64,000 nucleotides of DNA from Deinococcus sp. YIM 134068 (GTDB taxonomy: Bacteria; Deinococcota; Deinococci; Deinococcales; Deinococcaceae). The notes below the pieces were generated by a model. That model was not told where the DNA came from. It made no database searches and worked only from the letters and a program-made list of their open reading frames with translations. Below, piece by piece: positions 18,064 to 29,879 of the stretch (position 1 is its first letter; every line of letters begins with the position of its first letter). Both the position numbers and the translations under genes were made by a program. The stretch lies in assembly GCF_036543075.1 (NCBI RefSeq), contig NZ_JAZHPF010000018.1:7098-71097 (forward strand). Reading direction: 5' to 3'.

Positions 18064-18963
18064 TTACGGGCGGGCGAGGACGAAGGTCGCGCACAGGACG
18101 CAGCCCAGGCCGAGGGCGTGCCACACGGTGAGCGGCTCGCCGAGGACGAGGGCGGAGAGGGCCACCGCACTCACGGGGAGCCAGCCCGTCGAGACCGCCG
18201 CCGTGCCCGCGCTCACCCGCCGCACCCCGGCGAACCACAGGAGGTAGGCGAGGACGGTCGCACCCAGGGCGTAGACGAGGATCGCCAGCCCGTCGGCGGG
18301 GCGCAGGCCACGGGGGTCGAAGGCGGGCACCTCCGGGAGGGCGAGCGGCACGAACATCAGCAGGGCGAGCAGCGTGACGAGGGTGGTCGCCGTCAGGGGA
18401 CTGACCCGCGCGGAGGTGAGTTTGCTCAGCACGTTCCACGCCGCCTCCCCCGCCACCGCGCCGAGGACGAGCAGGTTGCCGAGGAGGGGGTGAGGCCCCG
18501 CGCCAGCAGATGACCCCGGCACGGTGAGGACGAGGACGCCCAGTCCCGTGAGGAGAACGCCCATCCACCCACGCGCGCCGGGCCGCTCCCGCAGCACCGC
18601 CCATGCGAGGAGCGCCGTCACGGCGGGCACGGTGCTCGTCAGGATGCCCGCCGAGGCCGCCGAGGTGAGGGGCAGCCCATAGAACAGGAACACCCGGAAC
18701 AGCACGACGCCGCATAGCGCCTGCAACAGCAACGGTCGCCACGCCCCCGGCGGCACGCGCACGCCGCCCTCCCGCCACAGGCAAAGGGCGAGCAGCACGG
18801 CGGTAGCGGGCAGCAGGACGAGGACGTTCGCCAGGAAGGGGGGGATGCTCCCCGAGATGATCTTCGTGAGGACGACCGAACTGCCCGCGAGGAGCATGGC
18901 GAGCGCGAGTTGCCCACGTGCGAGGAGGGAACCCTGGGCCGGGACGGGGGGCGAGGCCTGCAT
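18064..18963 (-). CDS. EamA/DMT family transporter
   Basis: A 299-residue inner-membrane protein with about ten hydrophobic segments arranged as two EamA repeats. Characteristic stretches include PLTSAASAGILTSTVPAVTALLAWAVLRERPG in the first repeat and VSTGWLPVSAVALSALVLGEPLT in the second. Members of the family export amino acids, metabolites or drugs. It lies 33 bases after the AraC-type regulator stop and 19 bases before the B3/4 gene, so the three genes are likely cotranscribed. The substrate is unknown, although the neighbours point to an amino acid or an aminoacyl compound. Confidence 0.87.
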   Translation of the reverse strand: MQASPPVPAQGSLLARGQLALAMLLAGSSVVLTKIISGSIPPFLANVLVLLPATAVLLALCLWREGGVRVPPGAWRPLLLQALCGVVLFRVFLFYGLPLTSAASAGILTSTVPAVTALLAWAVLRERPGARGWMGVLLTGLGVLVLTVPGSSAGAGPHPLLGNLLVLGAVAGEAAWNVLSKLTSARVSPLTATTLVTLLALLMFVPLALPEVPAFDPRGLRPADGLAILVYALGATVLAYLLWFAGVRRVSAGTAAVSTGWLPVSAVALSALVLGEPLTVWHALGLGCVLCATFVLARP

Positions 18964-18996
18964 GGGAGGACGCTAGGGCCGCGCCGCACCTCCGGT

Positions 18997-19854
18997 CTAG
19001 AACGTTCCTGACGCCCCCCGGCGGTAGGCGTGCGGCGTGACCCCGTACGTCCGCCGGAAGTGCCGCCCGAGGTGGCTCTGGTCGGCGAAGCCCGCGCGCA
19101 GGGCCGCCTCGGCGGGTGTGTTCCCTTCCCGCAGGAAGCGTTTGGCGTGCCGCAGCCGCACCTGCACCTGATAGGCGTGCGGCGGCAGCCCGTAGGCCCG
19201 GCGAAAGGCCCGCAGCAGCGTGAAGGCGTTCAGCCCCGCGAGGGCGGCGAGGTCGTCCAGCGTGACGTTGCGCGCGGGGTCGTCCTCCAGGTAGGCGCGC
19301 ACCCGTGCCAGGACGCCGGACTCCCGACCGGGGACGGGCAGCGCGGGCGGGCGGGCCGCATGACGAAGGACCAACTGCGTGAGCGCCTCCCGCATCAGCG
19401 ACTCGCGGGCGAGGCTGGACGCGCGCTCCTCAAAGGCCCGGTGCGCCGTGACGAGGGCTTGCAGGAGGGGCGGGTCGTGGATCAGGACGGGGAGGCGGGG
19501 CGGGGAGGCCGTGCCCGCCTTCGCTCCGGGGTCCGCGAAGGCACCGCGCATGGCCTCCACCGGCGGGTAGAGGTTGCGGTACGTCCAGCCCTGCGCGTCC
19601 TCCGCGTGGCCCGTGTGCGCCTCGTCCGGGTGGATCAGGCCGATCCATCCGGGGCGCAGCGTGTGGGTCGCTCCCCGGCACGCGAAGGTCATCGCCCCCT
19701 GCCCCAGCAGCCCGATGCTGTACGTCTCGTGCGTGTGCCGCGCGAAGGCGTGGGTGGTGAAGCTGCCGTGGAGCAGGTCCAGCCCGCCGAGTTCCGCCGC
19801 CCGCCAACTGCGGACGGGAACGGGGGGAATCGCTGGAGGAGGCAGGGGGGACAT
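18997..19854 (-). CDS. AraC family transcriptional regulator
   Basis: A 285-residue regulator. The N-terminal cupin-type sensing domain includes FARHTHETYSIGLLGQGAMTF and GWIGLIHPDEAHTGH. The C-terminal domain has two helix-turn-helix units (LDDLAALAGLNAFTLLRAFRRAYGLPPHAYQ and PAEAALRAGFADQSHLGRHFRRTYGVTPHAYR). It is the first gene of the AraC-EamA-B3/4 unit and probably controls it in response to a small ligand. The 200 or so bases upstream contain a family B repeat rather than an obvious operator. The class is certain; the effector is unknown. Confidence 0.9.
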   Translation of the reverse strand: MSPLPPPAIPPVPVRSWRAAELGGLDLLHGSFTTHAFARHTHETYSIGLLGQGAMTFACRGATHTLRPGWIGLIHPDEAHTGHAEDAQGWTYRNLYPPVEAMRGAFADPGAKAGTASPPRLPVLIHDPPLLQALVTAHRAFEERASSLARESLMREALTQLVLRHAARPPALPVPGRESGVLARVRAYLEDDPARNVTLDDLAALAGLNAFTLLRAFRRAYGLPPHAYQVQVRLRHAKRFLREGNTPAEAALRAGFADQSHLGRHFRRTYGVTPHAYRRGASGTF

Positions 19855-19989
19855 GGGGTGGCCTCAGCATGGCATGGGGCCGGGCCGTCCGTCGGAGGGA
19901 ATCGGGGATACGGAAGGCCAGTCTCGCCCCAGCCGACGCTCAGCTCTGGTCCTTCGACGGAGCGGCGCGCGGGACGGGAGAACTCCCCG

Positions 19990-20090
19990 CGAACCTTGCG
20001 GAAGGCAGAGAGCAGAAGGCCAACAACGAGGGCGTTGTGCCTTTGACCTTCTGCCCTCCCCAACACCCACGTTCGCAGGAGGTCTTTTCG
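19990..20090. repeat. Repeat family B, copy 3
   Basis: Contains GGAAGGCAGAGAGCAGAAGG and TTTGACCTTCTGCCCTCC, forming an imperfect hairpin between the AraC and LacI genes. The same blocks recur at 10192, 15440, 25027 and 26221. Confidence 0.65.
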
Positions 20091-20093
20091 GAA

Positions 20094-21182
20094 TCAACCC
20101 TCGCCCGACCCCTCCCCCAGGTGGCGTTGCAGGAGGTGAAGGGCTTCTTGCAACCGCAGGCGCTCGCCCACGCGGGGCGGGGCCGTGCTGGCCCTCACGA
20201 CCAGCTCGGGCCGGGTCAGGGTCGTGTGCGGCTCCTCCTGCCCGTCCAACAAGGCCCCCAGGTGCCCGAAGGCCCGCCGTCCGAGGGTCGGGAAGTCCTG
20301 CCGAACGGTGGTGAGGGGCGGAATCAGGAGCGCGCTCTCCGCCGTGTCGTCGTAGCCGATCACCGACACGTCGCCCGGCACGCTCAGGCCCCGCTCCCAC
20401 AGCGCCCGCAACACGCCCACCGCCATCTGATCGTTGCCGACGAGCAGGCCCGTGAAGCTCAGCCCCGAGGCCAGGAGCGCCACCGCCGCCCGGTAGCCGC
20501 TCGCCGGACTCCAGTCCCCCTCCTGCCCCGCCACCAGGGTGAGGCCGTGTTCGGCCAGCACGTCCCGCCAGCCCTGCATCCGGGAGTGTTCGGCCACCGC
20601 GTCCTGGGGAGCATGGACGCAGGCGATCCGCGTATGTCCCAGCTCCACCAGATGCCGGGCGGCCAGCGCCGCGCCGTGGTACTGGTCCAGCAACGCCGCG
20701 TTCACCGCCGAGCCGGGCGGAACGTCCATGAAGACGCAGGGCACGTCCGCGAACCGCCGGGCGACCTCGGCGGCGTCCGCACGGCTCAGGGACGCGTTGA
20801 TGAGCACCCCGTCCACCTGGCGTTCCTTGAGGGCGCGCACCGCCTGGGTAACGCCGCCCAGCCCGTACCCCGGCACGATGGAGACGATCAGGCTGAAGCC
20901 CGCCTCCCGCGCCGCGCCCTCGATAGCCGAGGTGAGCTGTGAGGGGGCGTGCAGGGAGATGTCGTTCGTGGCGAACCCGATGGACTGACTGCGCTGCCGG
21001 GCCAGCCCCTGCGCCAGACGGTTGGGCACGTAGTTGAGCTGCCCCACCGCCTCCATCACCCGGAGGCGGGTTCGGGCGGCCACCGGCCCCTGGTTGTTGA
21101 CGACCCGCGAGACCGTCTGCTGCGAGACGCCCGCCAGTTCCGCCACATCCGCCAACGTCGCCGCCTTGCCTCCGGTCTTCAC
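20094..21182 (-). CDS. LacI family transcriptional regulator
   Basis: A 362-residue repressor. The helix-turn-helix ATLADVAELAGVSQQTVSRVVNNQ is at the N-terminus, the hinge ends in NYVPNRLAQGLARQRS, and the ligand-binding domain has the usual ending VSVIGYDDTAESALLIPPLTTVRQD. I chose the GTG at 21182 because GGAGG precedes it at the right distance; a GTG two codons earlier is the alternative. One palindromic operator lies just upstream of this gene and another in front of the divergent beta-galactosidase gene, so it probably represses both itself and the GH42 operon until a galactoside or related sugar binds. Confidence 0.9.
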   Translation of the reverse strand: MKTGGKAATLADVAELAGVSQQTVSRVVNNQGPVAARTRLRVMEAVGQLNYVPNRLAQGLARQRSQSIGFATNDISLHAPSQLTSAIEGAAREAGFSLIVSIVPGYGLGGVTQAVRALKERQVDGVLINASLSRADAAEVARRFADVPCVFMDVPPGSAVNAALLDQYHGAALAARHLVELGHTRIACVHAPQDAVAEHSRMQGWRDVLAEHGLTLVAGQEGDWSPASGYRAAVALLASGLSFTGLLVGNDQMAVGVLRALWERGLSVPGDVSVIGYDDTAESALLIPPLTTVRQDFPTLGRRAFGHLGALLDGQEEPHTTLTRPELVVRASTAPPRVGERLRLQEALHLLQRHLGEGSGEG

Positions 21183-21198
21183 CCCCACCTCCGCTTAG

Positions 21199-21214
21199 GT
21201 GTTAAGGTTAACAC
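21199..21214. promoter_or_regulatory. Candidate LacI-family operator O1
   Basis: The sequence GTGTTAAGGTTAACAC is a perfect 7-bp inverted repeat around a GG centre. It overlaps the 5' untranslated region of the LacI gene, 17 bases above its start, so binding would block the gene's own expression. Confidence 0.75.
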
Positions 21215-21402
21215 AGAGTCACTTAAGCAGCGAGGAAATCCCGTTGGCGTCTCGAACCCATGCCTCAAGGACGGATGCCTCATAAGCGACTGGAGATCAG
21301 ACCTCATAACATCAACTGCCTGGAGCGATGTTTTTACAGGTGAACTTCGGCGACGGCAAAGGCCCGACGCGGTGGGGCGATGAAAAGTGATACGCCACGC
21401 AA

Positions 21403-21418
21403 GTGTTAGCCTTAACAC
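21403..21418. promoter_or_regulatory. Candidate LacI-family operator O2
   Basis: GTGTTAGCCTTAACAC differs from O1 by two bases and keeps the same arms with one mismatch. It lies just upstream of a possible -10 element TAATAT at 21423-21428 that would drive the GH42 gene. The two operator centres are 204 bp apart, so a looped repressor complex is possible. No gene lies in the 21190-21544 gap. Confidence 0.7.
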
Positions 21419-21544
21419 CTCCTAATATAGCGCCATCAATCCGAGCATCCGGGAGGCCGACCGGTCTTCCCCAGCACAGCACCGACGCTGTGATCCCACC
21501 CTGCGGCGCATCCCCGTGTGCCGGAGATGTTGTCAGAGGTAGCC

Positions 21545-23593
<2,049 letters not shown>

Positions 23594-23663
23594 AGAACGG
23601 CCTGAGTCAGACCCCATTCAGCCAGCAACCGGAGCATTCCGGGGTTCCAATCAAGGAGAGACC

Positions 23664-24848
23664 ATGAAAAAGATGCTCGTTCTGCTGTCCCTGGCCCTGG
23701 CGACCCCAGCCAGCGCCGCTACCCTCACCGTCTGGAGCCACTTCACGGACGCCGCTGAGGTCTCCTGGCTGCGCGCCCAGGCCGACGCCTACACCAAGTC
23801 CACGGGGAATAAGGTCACGATTGTCAGCCTGCCGCTCGACCAGATTCCCGATAAGCTGATTCAGGCCGCACCGAAGGGCCAGGGGCCGGACATGGTGGTG
23901 ACGCTGCCGCAGGACCGCCTGGGCCAACTGTCGTCGGCGGGCGTGGTGGAACCGATGGACCGCTACGTCGTGAGCAAGACGGACCTCGACCGCACGGCGG
24001 TTCAGGCCATGACCTACAAGGGCAAGCTCTTCGGGCTGCCCATGTTCGCGGAATCCGTGGCGCTGATCTACAACAAGAAGCTGGTGCCGAGGGCACCGAC
24101 CACCTGGAACGAGTTTCTGGGTGCGGCGCAGAAGAACACCGGGAACGGCAGGTTCGGCTTCCTGGTCGATCTGACCAACGCCTACGCCAACTACGGCTTT
24201 TTCAGCGCCTACGGCTCGTACATCTTCAAGAACAACGGCGGCACCCTGAACGTCTCGGACGTGGGCATCGCCAACGCTGGGGCCGCCAGGGCTTTGGCCC
24301 TGATGAACGACCTGCGCTTCAAGTACGGGCTGATTCCCGAGGGCGTGTCCGCCGACGCGGCCAAGAGTGCGTTCGTGGACGGTCGCCTGGCGATGGTCGT
24401 GACCGGGCCGTGGGACATGGGCGACATCAGGAAGGCGGGCATCGACTACGGCATCACCACCATCCCGACGCCCCCCGGCGCGACCGGCAGGTGGAGTCCC
24501 TTCGTGGGCGTGCAGGGCGTGGTGATCAACGCCTACTCCAGGAACAAGGCGGCGGCGGCGCAATTTGCGCGGGCGCTGGCGACCAGCCCGGCGCAGCTTG
24601 CCTTCAATCAGGCGGGCGGGCGCATCCCCGTCAGCCTGGCCGCGCGCACCCGCCTGAAGGCCGATCCGGTGGTCACGGGCTTCAGCCGGGCCATCTCCGC
24701 CGGGACGCCGATGCCGAACGTGCCGGAGATGGGCGCGGTCTGGGGACCCTGGGGCAGCGCCGTCGCCCAGAGTGTGCAGAAGGCCAGCCCGAACTACGCG
24801 ACGATCCTCGCGGCGGCCCTCAAGGAGATCAAGGGCAACATCAAGTAA
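23664..24848 (+). CDS. Sugar ABC transporter substrate-binding protein (MalE type)
   Basis: A 394-residue secreted binding protein with a 19-residue signal peptide (MKKMLVLLSLALATPASA). It then has the family features LTVWSHFTDAAE, GPDMVVTLPQDRLGQLSSAGVVEPMD, FGLPMFAESVALIYNKKLV and WDMGDIRKAGIDYGI. The ATG follows AAGGAG at good spacing. It lies 70 bases after the GH42 gene and in the same direction, so it probably binds a galactoside or an oligosaccharide processed by that enzyme, although the fold is shared with maltodextrin binders. MalF- and MalG-like permeases and the ATPase are not in the window. Confidence 0.88.
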   Translation: MKKMLVLLSLALATPASAATLTVWSHFTDAAEVSWLRAQADAYTKSTGNKVTIVSLPLDQIPDKLIQAAPKGQGPDMVVTLPQDRLGQLSSAGVVEPMDRYVVSKTDLDRTAVQAMTYKGKLFGLPMFAESVALIYNKKLVPRAPTTWNEFLGAAQKNTGNGRFGFLVDLTNAYANYGFFSAYGSYIFKNNGGTLNVSDVGIANAGAARALALMNDLRFKYGLIPEGVSADAAKSAFVDGRLAMVVTGPWDMGDIRKAGIDYGITTIPTPPGATGRWSPFVGVQGVVINAYSRNKAAAAQFARALATSPAQLAFNQAGGRIPVSLAARTRLKADPVVTGFSRAISAGTPMPNVPEMGAVWGPWGSAVAQSVQKASPNYATILAAALKEIKGNIK

Positions 24849-25026
24849 CGGGCGAGGAGTACAGGAACCGCAGGAACAAGGTCAGCCGCGCGAGGAATCC
24901 ACCTCCGGCACGGCTGACCCTCTGTTCGGGGTGAGGGAGGAGCGGCCCCACCAGAAGTCCCGAAGCTCGCCGAAGTGGGGCCTTTCCCCCGCGCGGACGT
25001 GAAGTCGGACAACGCCAGCCTTGAGA

Positions 25027-25130
25027 CGAGGTTTCCTGCCAACGTCGCAGAGGGCGGAGGGCCAACAGCACCGGCCACGCCGCCCTCTGCCTCGTGCTCC
25101 CCGACGCTCACATTCACGGGAGGTCCGGGG
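25027..25130. repeat. Repeat family B, copy 4
   Basis: Contains CAGAGGGCGGAGGGCCAACAGC and CGCCGCCCTCTGCCTCGTG, with a weak hairpin. With the family C element at 25148-25210 it fills most of the 381-base gap between the sugar-binding protein and the reductase gene. I see no gene in this gap. Confidence 0.55.
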
Positions 25131-25147
25131 CAGGGCGCACAGGTGTG

Positions 25148-25210
25148 GTCACGCCGAGCGTCAGCGAAGCCTCTCTGGTCGCGGGGACCCTTCGCCGCGC
25201 TCAGGGTGAC
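25148..25210. repeat. Repeat family C, copy 2
   Basis: GTCACGCCGAGCGTCAGCGAAGC at the left and CTTCGCCGCGCTCAGGGTGAC at the right form an inverted pair. Copies with the same ends occur at 29785-29853 and, in reverse, at 45979-46044. Confidence 0.65.
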
Positions 25211-25229
25211 GACCTGGATGAGCTTTGCC

Positions 25230-25973
25230 CTACTGCCCCTCGTTCACCCGCCAGTAGCCGACGACCCGCACGTCGGCCCCCGGATGGTCGGCGCGCAGGA
25301 TGTTCCGCAGCGTCCTGGCACCGCTCACCTCCAGCGCACCCCAGACGGCGGCGGGGGCAGTCTCCAGGGTGTCCAGCACCGCGCGCAGCGAGGCACCGCT
25401 CTCGCCCACGCGGGGCAACCAACTGACGTATGCACCGGGGGGCAGGTGAACGTCGTCCAGGTACCGTTGCTCGGCGGCGTCCCCAACCTCCAGCAGCACG
25501 CGCACCGGGAACTCCTCGGCCCAGCCCTCCAGCAGCGCCGCAATCGTGGGGAGCGCCGTCTCGTCGCCCAGCAGCAGGGCGGGGCCAGCCGTGAAGTCCG
25601 GCAGGCCCTCCTGACGCCCGCCCCGCGCCGTCACGCGGTCCCCGGCCCGCAGGCCCTCGGCCCAACGGCTGCCCAGGGTGCCGTCGTGGCAGTACACGTC
25701 GATCTCGGCGGTTCCCGCGTTCGGGTGGACGCGGCGCAGGGTGTAGGGCCGCCCGTGCTCCTGGCCGGGCACGTCGAAGCGGCAGGCGTAGCCGGGACGC
25801 CAGTCGAGGCTGCCCTCGCCGGACACGTCCACCGTCAGGCGGCGGAAGTGGCGGGTCAGCACTCGGGCGTCCACCACGGTCCAGTGGGCGACGCGGACCT
25901 CGGGCCTGATGCCCAGGCGGTTCATCGCCTCGCCCACGGTGGCGCGGATGGCCGTGGCGGCGGGGCCGGTCAC
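25230..25973 (-). CDS. Siderophore-interacting protein (FAD-dependent ferric reductase)
   Basis: A 247-residue protein of the SIP/ViuB family, which uses FAD and NAD(P)H to reduce and release iron from siderophores in the cytoplasm. The FAD-binding part contains GRPYTLRRVHPNAGTAEID and the NAD(P)H-binding part GPALLLGDETALPTIAALLEGW. It ends GADVRVVGYWRVNEGQ, where GYW is a family hallmark. A GTG start at 25973 is assumed; no ATG lies nearby upstream. Its paralogue at 26334-27113 lies upstream on the same strand after a 360-base gap, so they may not be cotranscribed. Partner transport genes could include the binding proteins at 12.2-14.0 kb. Confidence 0.83.
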   Translation of the reverse strand: MTGPAATAIRATVGEAMNRLGIRPEVRVAHWTVVDARVLTRHFRRLTVDVSGEGSLDWRPGYACRFDVPGQEHGRPYTLRRVHPNAGTAEIDVYCHDGTLGSRWAEGLRAGDRVTARGGRQEGLPDFTAGPALLLGDETALPTIAALLEGWAEEFPVRVLLEVGDAAEQRYLDDVHLPPGAYVSWLPRVGESGASLRAVLDTLETAPAAVWGALEVSGARTLRNILRADHPGADVRVVGYWRVNEGQ

Positions 25974-26220
25974 GCTGAACGGGATGAAGTGGCGGGTATC
26001 AAATTACTATGGTTTAAAGGAGAGTCTTTCTGGGAAGCAGCGCCAGGCACCGAGTCTCGGTCTGCCTCCGGCGGTCTCCCCCTCCCTGAATTGGAGGAAT
26101 CCCGTCCAGGCGGCTCCATCTCTCCGTCCTGCTCGGCTCCATTCTCCCGCGCTGCTCCGACGATCAGCGCCTCGGGAGCGCCGCCTCCCGGCGTCCAATG
26201 CCCGAAGGGACGCACAGGCC

Positions 26221-26318
26221 CCTGCGAACGTCGGAGAAGCAGGCAGAAGGCCGACAGCGCGTGCCGGGTGCCATCTGCCTTTGACCTTCTGCCTTCTGCG
26301 ACCTCCACAGAAAGCCTC
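26221..26318. repeat. Repeat family B, copy 5
   Basis: Contains GCAGGCAGAAGGCCGACAGC and TTTGACCTTCTGCCTTCTGC, which form a hairpin. It lies in the 360-base gap between the two reductase genes; the rest of the gap, from 25974, includes a short A/T-rich stretch (25990-26035) that could be a promoter for the downstream reductase. No gene is seen there. Confidence 0.65.
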
Positions 26319-26333
26319 AGGAGTGAACCGCGC

Positions 26334-27113
26334 TCAGCCTTTGGGTTCCTCGTGGCCGGGGACGCCGCGCTTCCAGTACCCGGCCACGCGCACCCACTCG
26401 CGGTTCAGCCCGCGCTCCTCCAGCAGATGCTGGCGGATACGCCCCGCCGCCGCGCTCTCGCACCCCACCCAGACGAACACGTCGCCCCCCGGCAACCTGA
26501 CCTCCCGGAGCGCACGCTCCAGCAGGTCCGTGGTGCCCGGCGCGGCTCCCGACCGGTGCAGCCAGGTGATCCGGGCGTCGGCCTGCGTGCTCAGCGGCAC
26601 CTCGCCCTCGGGGCCGTCCACCTCCAGAAATACCAGGGCGCGTGCTCCCGGCGGCAGCTCCTCCAGGCGGCGGCTGACGGCGGGTTGCGCCGCCTCGTCC
26701 CCGGCGAGCAGGTAGGCGTCGAAGTCGTAGGTCACGACCGTGGAGCCGCGCGGCCCGCCCAGCAGGAGGGGGTCGCCGGGCCGGGCGTGGGCCGCCCAGG
26801 TGCTCCCAGGGCCGTCGCCGTGCAGCGCGAACTCGATGTCGAGTTCCCCCGCGCCGGGGTCGAAGCGGCGGGGCGTGTAGTCGCGCCGGGCGAGGACGGC
26901 CCCCTCCTCCCCGGCGAGCAGGGCCTCAGCCGTGGCACCGGGTGTTGGAAAGAACAGCTTGACGTGATCGTCGGCCCCCTCGCTGCGGAAGCCGTCCAGG
27001 TCCCCGGTCAGCGTCACGCGCCGCAGGTGGGGAGTGAGGTCGGTGACGCGCCGCACTTCGAGCAGGCGGCGACGAACGGGATGGGGGCCGTGGCGGGTCA
27101 CTCTGGGGGTCAT
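26334..27113 (-). CDS. Siderophore-interacting protein (FAD-dependent ferric reductase), paralogue
   Basis: A 259-residue SIP family protein. The FAD motif is RRDYTPRRFDPGAGELDIEF, followed by GPGSTWAAHARPGDPLLLGGPRGS. The C-terminal SIP domain carries YLLAGDEAAQPAVSRRLE, VGCESAAAGRIRQHL and GLNREWVRVAGYWKRG, all standard for the family. It probably reduces ferric siderophores in the cytoplasm. It aligns only moderately with its neighbour at 25230-25973, so they may serve different siderophores. The 407 bases upstream (27114-27520) hold no recognisable gene. Confidence 0.88.
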   Translation of the reverse strand: MTPRVTRHGPHPVRRRLLEVRRVTDLTPHLRRVTLTGDLDGFRSEGADDHVKLFFPTPGATAEALLAGEEGAVLARRDYTPRRFDPGAGELDIEFALHGDGPGSTWAAHARPGDPLLLGGPRGSTVVTYDFDAYLLAGDEAAQPAVSRRLEELPPGARALVFLEVDGPEGEVPLSTQADARITWLHRSGAAPGTTDLLERALREVRLPGGDVFVWVGCESAAAGRIRQHLLEERGLNREWVRVAGYWKRGVPGHEEPKG

Positions 27114-27520
27114 GGGTGTTCCTTTCGGAGAGGAGGGGGAGGAAGGTCAGGAGGCGGGTTCTAGGGGTTCCAGGGGTGGAAGTCGGCGCGGGAGTGGGGA
27201 TCATCTCCTCACGCCTCGGCAGGGTCCTCCAAGCCACTCTCCCTCTCCGACGCTCGGCACCCCGGCCCGGCCACACGGTTCTCAGCCACCTCACGGGCGG
27301 CTCGCCGTGTGCTGTGCGGTGAGCTTTCACCTGTCGTTGCCTCGTGGAGAAGTTCGACCGACCTTCGCTCAAAGGTCACTCCCCTCCTTCGACCCAGGTT
27401 GAACGGGGGCTGCAAAGATTCTGTGAACACCGCCCCGACGAGGAGTCCCCTCATGTCCTCCTGGGCGGGACGCGCTCGGCCAATCCCAGGACCGGACGGG
27501 AACGGGTCGGTCCAAACGGG
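27114..27520. other. Intergenic region between reductase and pobA, no gene found
   Basis: The minus-strand reductase starts at 27113 and pobA stops at 27521. Frames in between have no ribosome sites or recognisable protein features. This region must carry the promoter of the reductase, but no clear boxes stand out. Confidence 0.4.
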
Positions 27521-28765
<1,245 letters not shown>

Positions 28766-28770
28766 TTAGA

Positions 28771-28789
28771 CCGTTCGACAGTCAGACGG
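28771..28789. promoter_or_regulatory. Candidate IclR-type operator between pobA and its regulator
   Basis: The 19-base dyad CCGTTCGACAGTCAGACGG has arms CCGTnnGAC and GTCnnACGG around a central A. It sits midway between the divergent starts of pobA and the IclR gene. The motif is my reading of symmetry only. Confidence 0.5.
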
Positions 28790-28905
28790 TTGGACCCTAC
28801 TCGACTGATCCGCCCCAATCTGCGCGCTCCCGGCACGGCCCGCAAGCCTCCTATCCAGCTATCCTGGAAGCCGGACCCATGCCACGCGACCGGGGAGGAG
28901 CCACG

Positions 28906-29751
28906 ATGCTCGGCACGTTCGAGAAGGCCCGGCGCGTGCTGGACCTGTACAGCCCGGAGCAGCCCGAGTGGGGGGTGAGCGAGGTCGCCCGGCATCTGGG
29001 AATGCCCACGTCGAGCGCCCACCTCCTGCTCGCCTCGCTGGCGCACCTGGGGCTGCTCCACCGCACGCTCGCCGGACGCTACCGGCTGGGGTTCAAGCTG
29101 CTCGCCCTGAGTCAGGTCCTGCTGGCGAACACGCCGTGGCGGGACGTGGCGCAGGCGCAGATGCGGCCCCTCACGGAGCGGTTCGGAGAGACGGTGCAGC
29201 TCGGCGTTCTCGACGGCGGGCAGTTCGTCACGGTCGCCTCGCTGGGTGGGAGGCGGGCGGACAGCCTCCCGCCGCCGGGGGTGGGAGCGGCCCTGCCCGC
29301 GCCCGCGAGTCCGGGGGGACGGGTGCTGCTGGCCTTCCGCCCCCCGGACGTGGTGGAGGCGGCGTTGCGGCAGCACGCGGACACTTCGACGGAGCCGGAG
29401 GTCCTCATGGCGGAACTCGCCCGCATCCGCTCGCAGGGCTACGCGCTGGAGGTGGGCGAGCACCACGCGGACCCGTGCTGGGTGGCCGCGCCGATTCGCA
29501 ACCACAACGGGGAGGCCATCGCGGCGCTGGGCGTCGGCCTGCCCGTGGAGCGGTGCGCCGTGCGGGCGCGGGAGGTCAGGGAAGCGGTCACCTCGGCGGG
29601 GGAGCGGGCCTCGGCCCTGATCGGGTTCACTCCCCTGCTCACCGGCGAGGGGCGGTGGGTGTGGACCTCGGAGGCGGGCCGGGAGGAGCTGCGGTCCCTG
29701 CCCAGACGACGTGGCCGTTCGCGCCCCGACTCCACGGACGACCCGGCCTGA
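28906..29751 (+). CDS. IclR family regulator, probably of pobA
   Basis: A 281-residue protein with an N-terminal winged helix (VARHLGMPTSSAHLLLASLAHLGLLHRTLAGRYRLG) and the C-terminal ligand domain (ERFGETVQLGVLDGGQFVTVAS, with the late HHADPCWVAAPIRNHNGEAIAALGVGLP). The ATG at 28906 follows GGGGAGGAG. About 40 residues after the domain end are Arg-rich and look disordered. It is divergent from pobA; IclR-type PobR/PcaU proteins activate such genes when bound to 4-hydroxybenzoate or a related aromatic acid, so this one likely does the same. The effector is inferred from position, not from sequence. Confidence 0.88.
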   Translation: MLGTFEKARRVLDLYSPEQPEWGVSEVARHLGMPTSSAHLLLASLAHLGLLHRTLAGRYRLGFKLLALSQVLLANTPWRDVAQAQMRPLTERFGETVQLGVLDGGQFVTVASLGGRRADSLPPPGVGAALPAPASPGGRVLLAFRPPDVVEAALRQHADTSTEPEVLMAELARIRSQGYALEVGEHHADPCWVAAPIRNHNGEAIAALGVGLPVERCAVRAREVREAVTSAGERASALIGFTPLLTGEGRWVWTSEAGREELRSLPRRRGRSRPDSTDDPA

Positions 29752-29762
29752 GCGTCCGCCCG

Positions 29763-29878
29763 TAGAGCAGTTGACACCAACATGGTCATGCTGAGCGTCA
29801 GCGAGGCATCTCGAAACGAAATGAACGAGGCCCTTCGCTTCGCTCAGGGTGACAACCGTTCTTCTGTCAACTGCTCTA
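29763..29878. mobile_element. MITE-like element with 13-bp perfect terminal inverted repeats, containing repeat C copy 1
   Basis: TAGAGCAGTTGAC (29763-29775) and GTCAACTGCTCTA (29866-29878) bound 116 bases. Inside is a family C hairpin (29785-29853) with the ends GTCATGCTGAGC and GCTCAGGGTGAC. No transposase is encoded, so it would need one in trans. It directly abuts a family A element at 29880. Confidence 0.75.
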
Positions 29879-29879
29879 A

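Noticed and set aside
21190..21260. A separate small gene upstream of the LacI gene
   Set aside because: The stretch carries an operator and no ribosome site with a protein-like frame.
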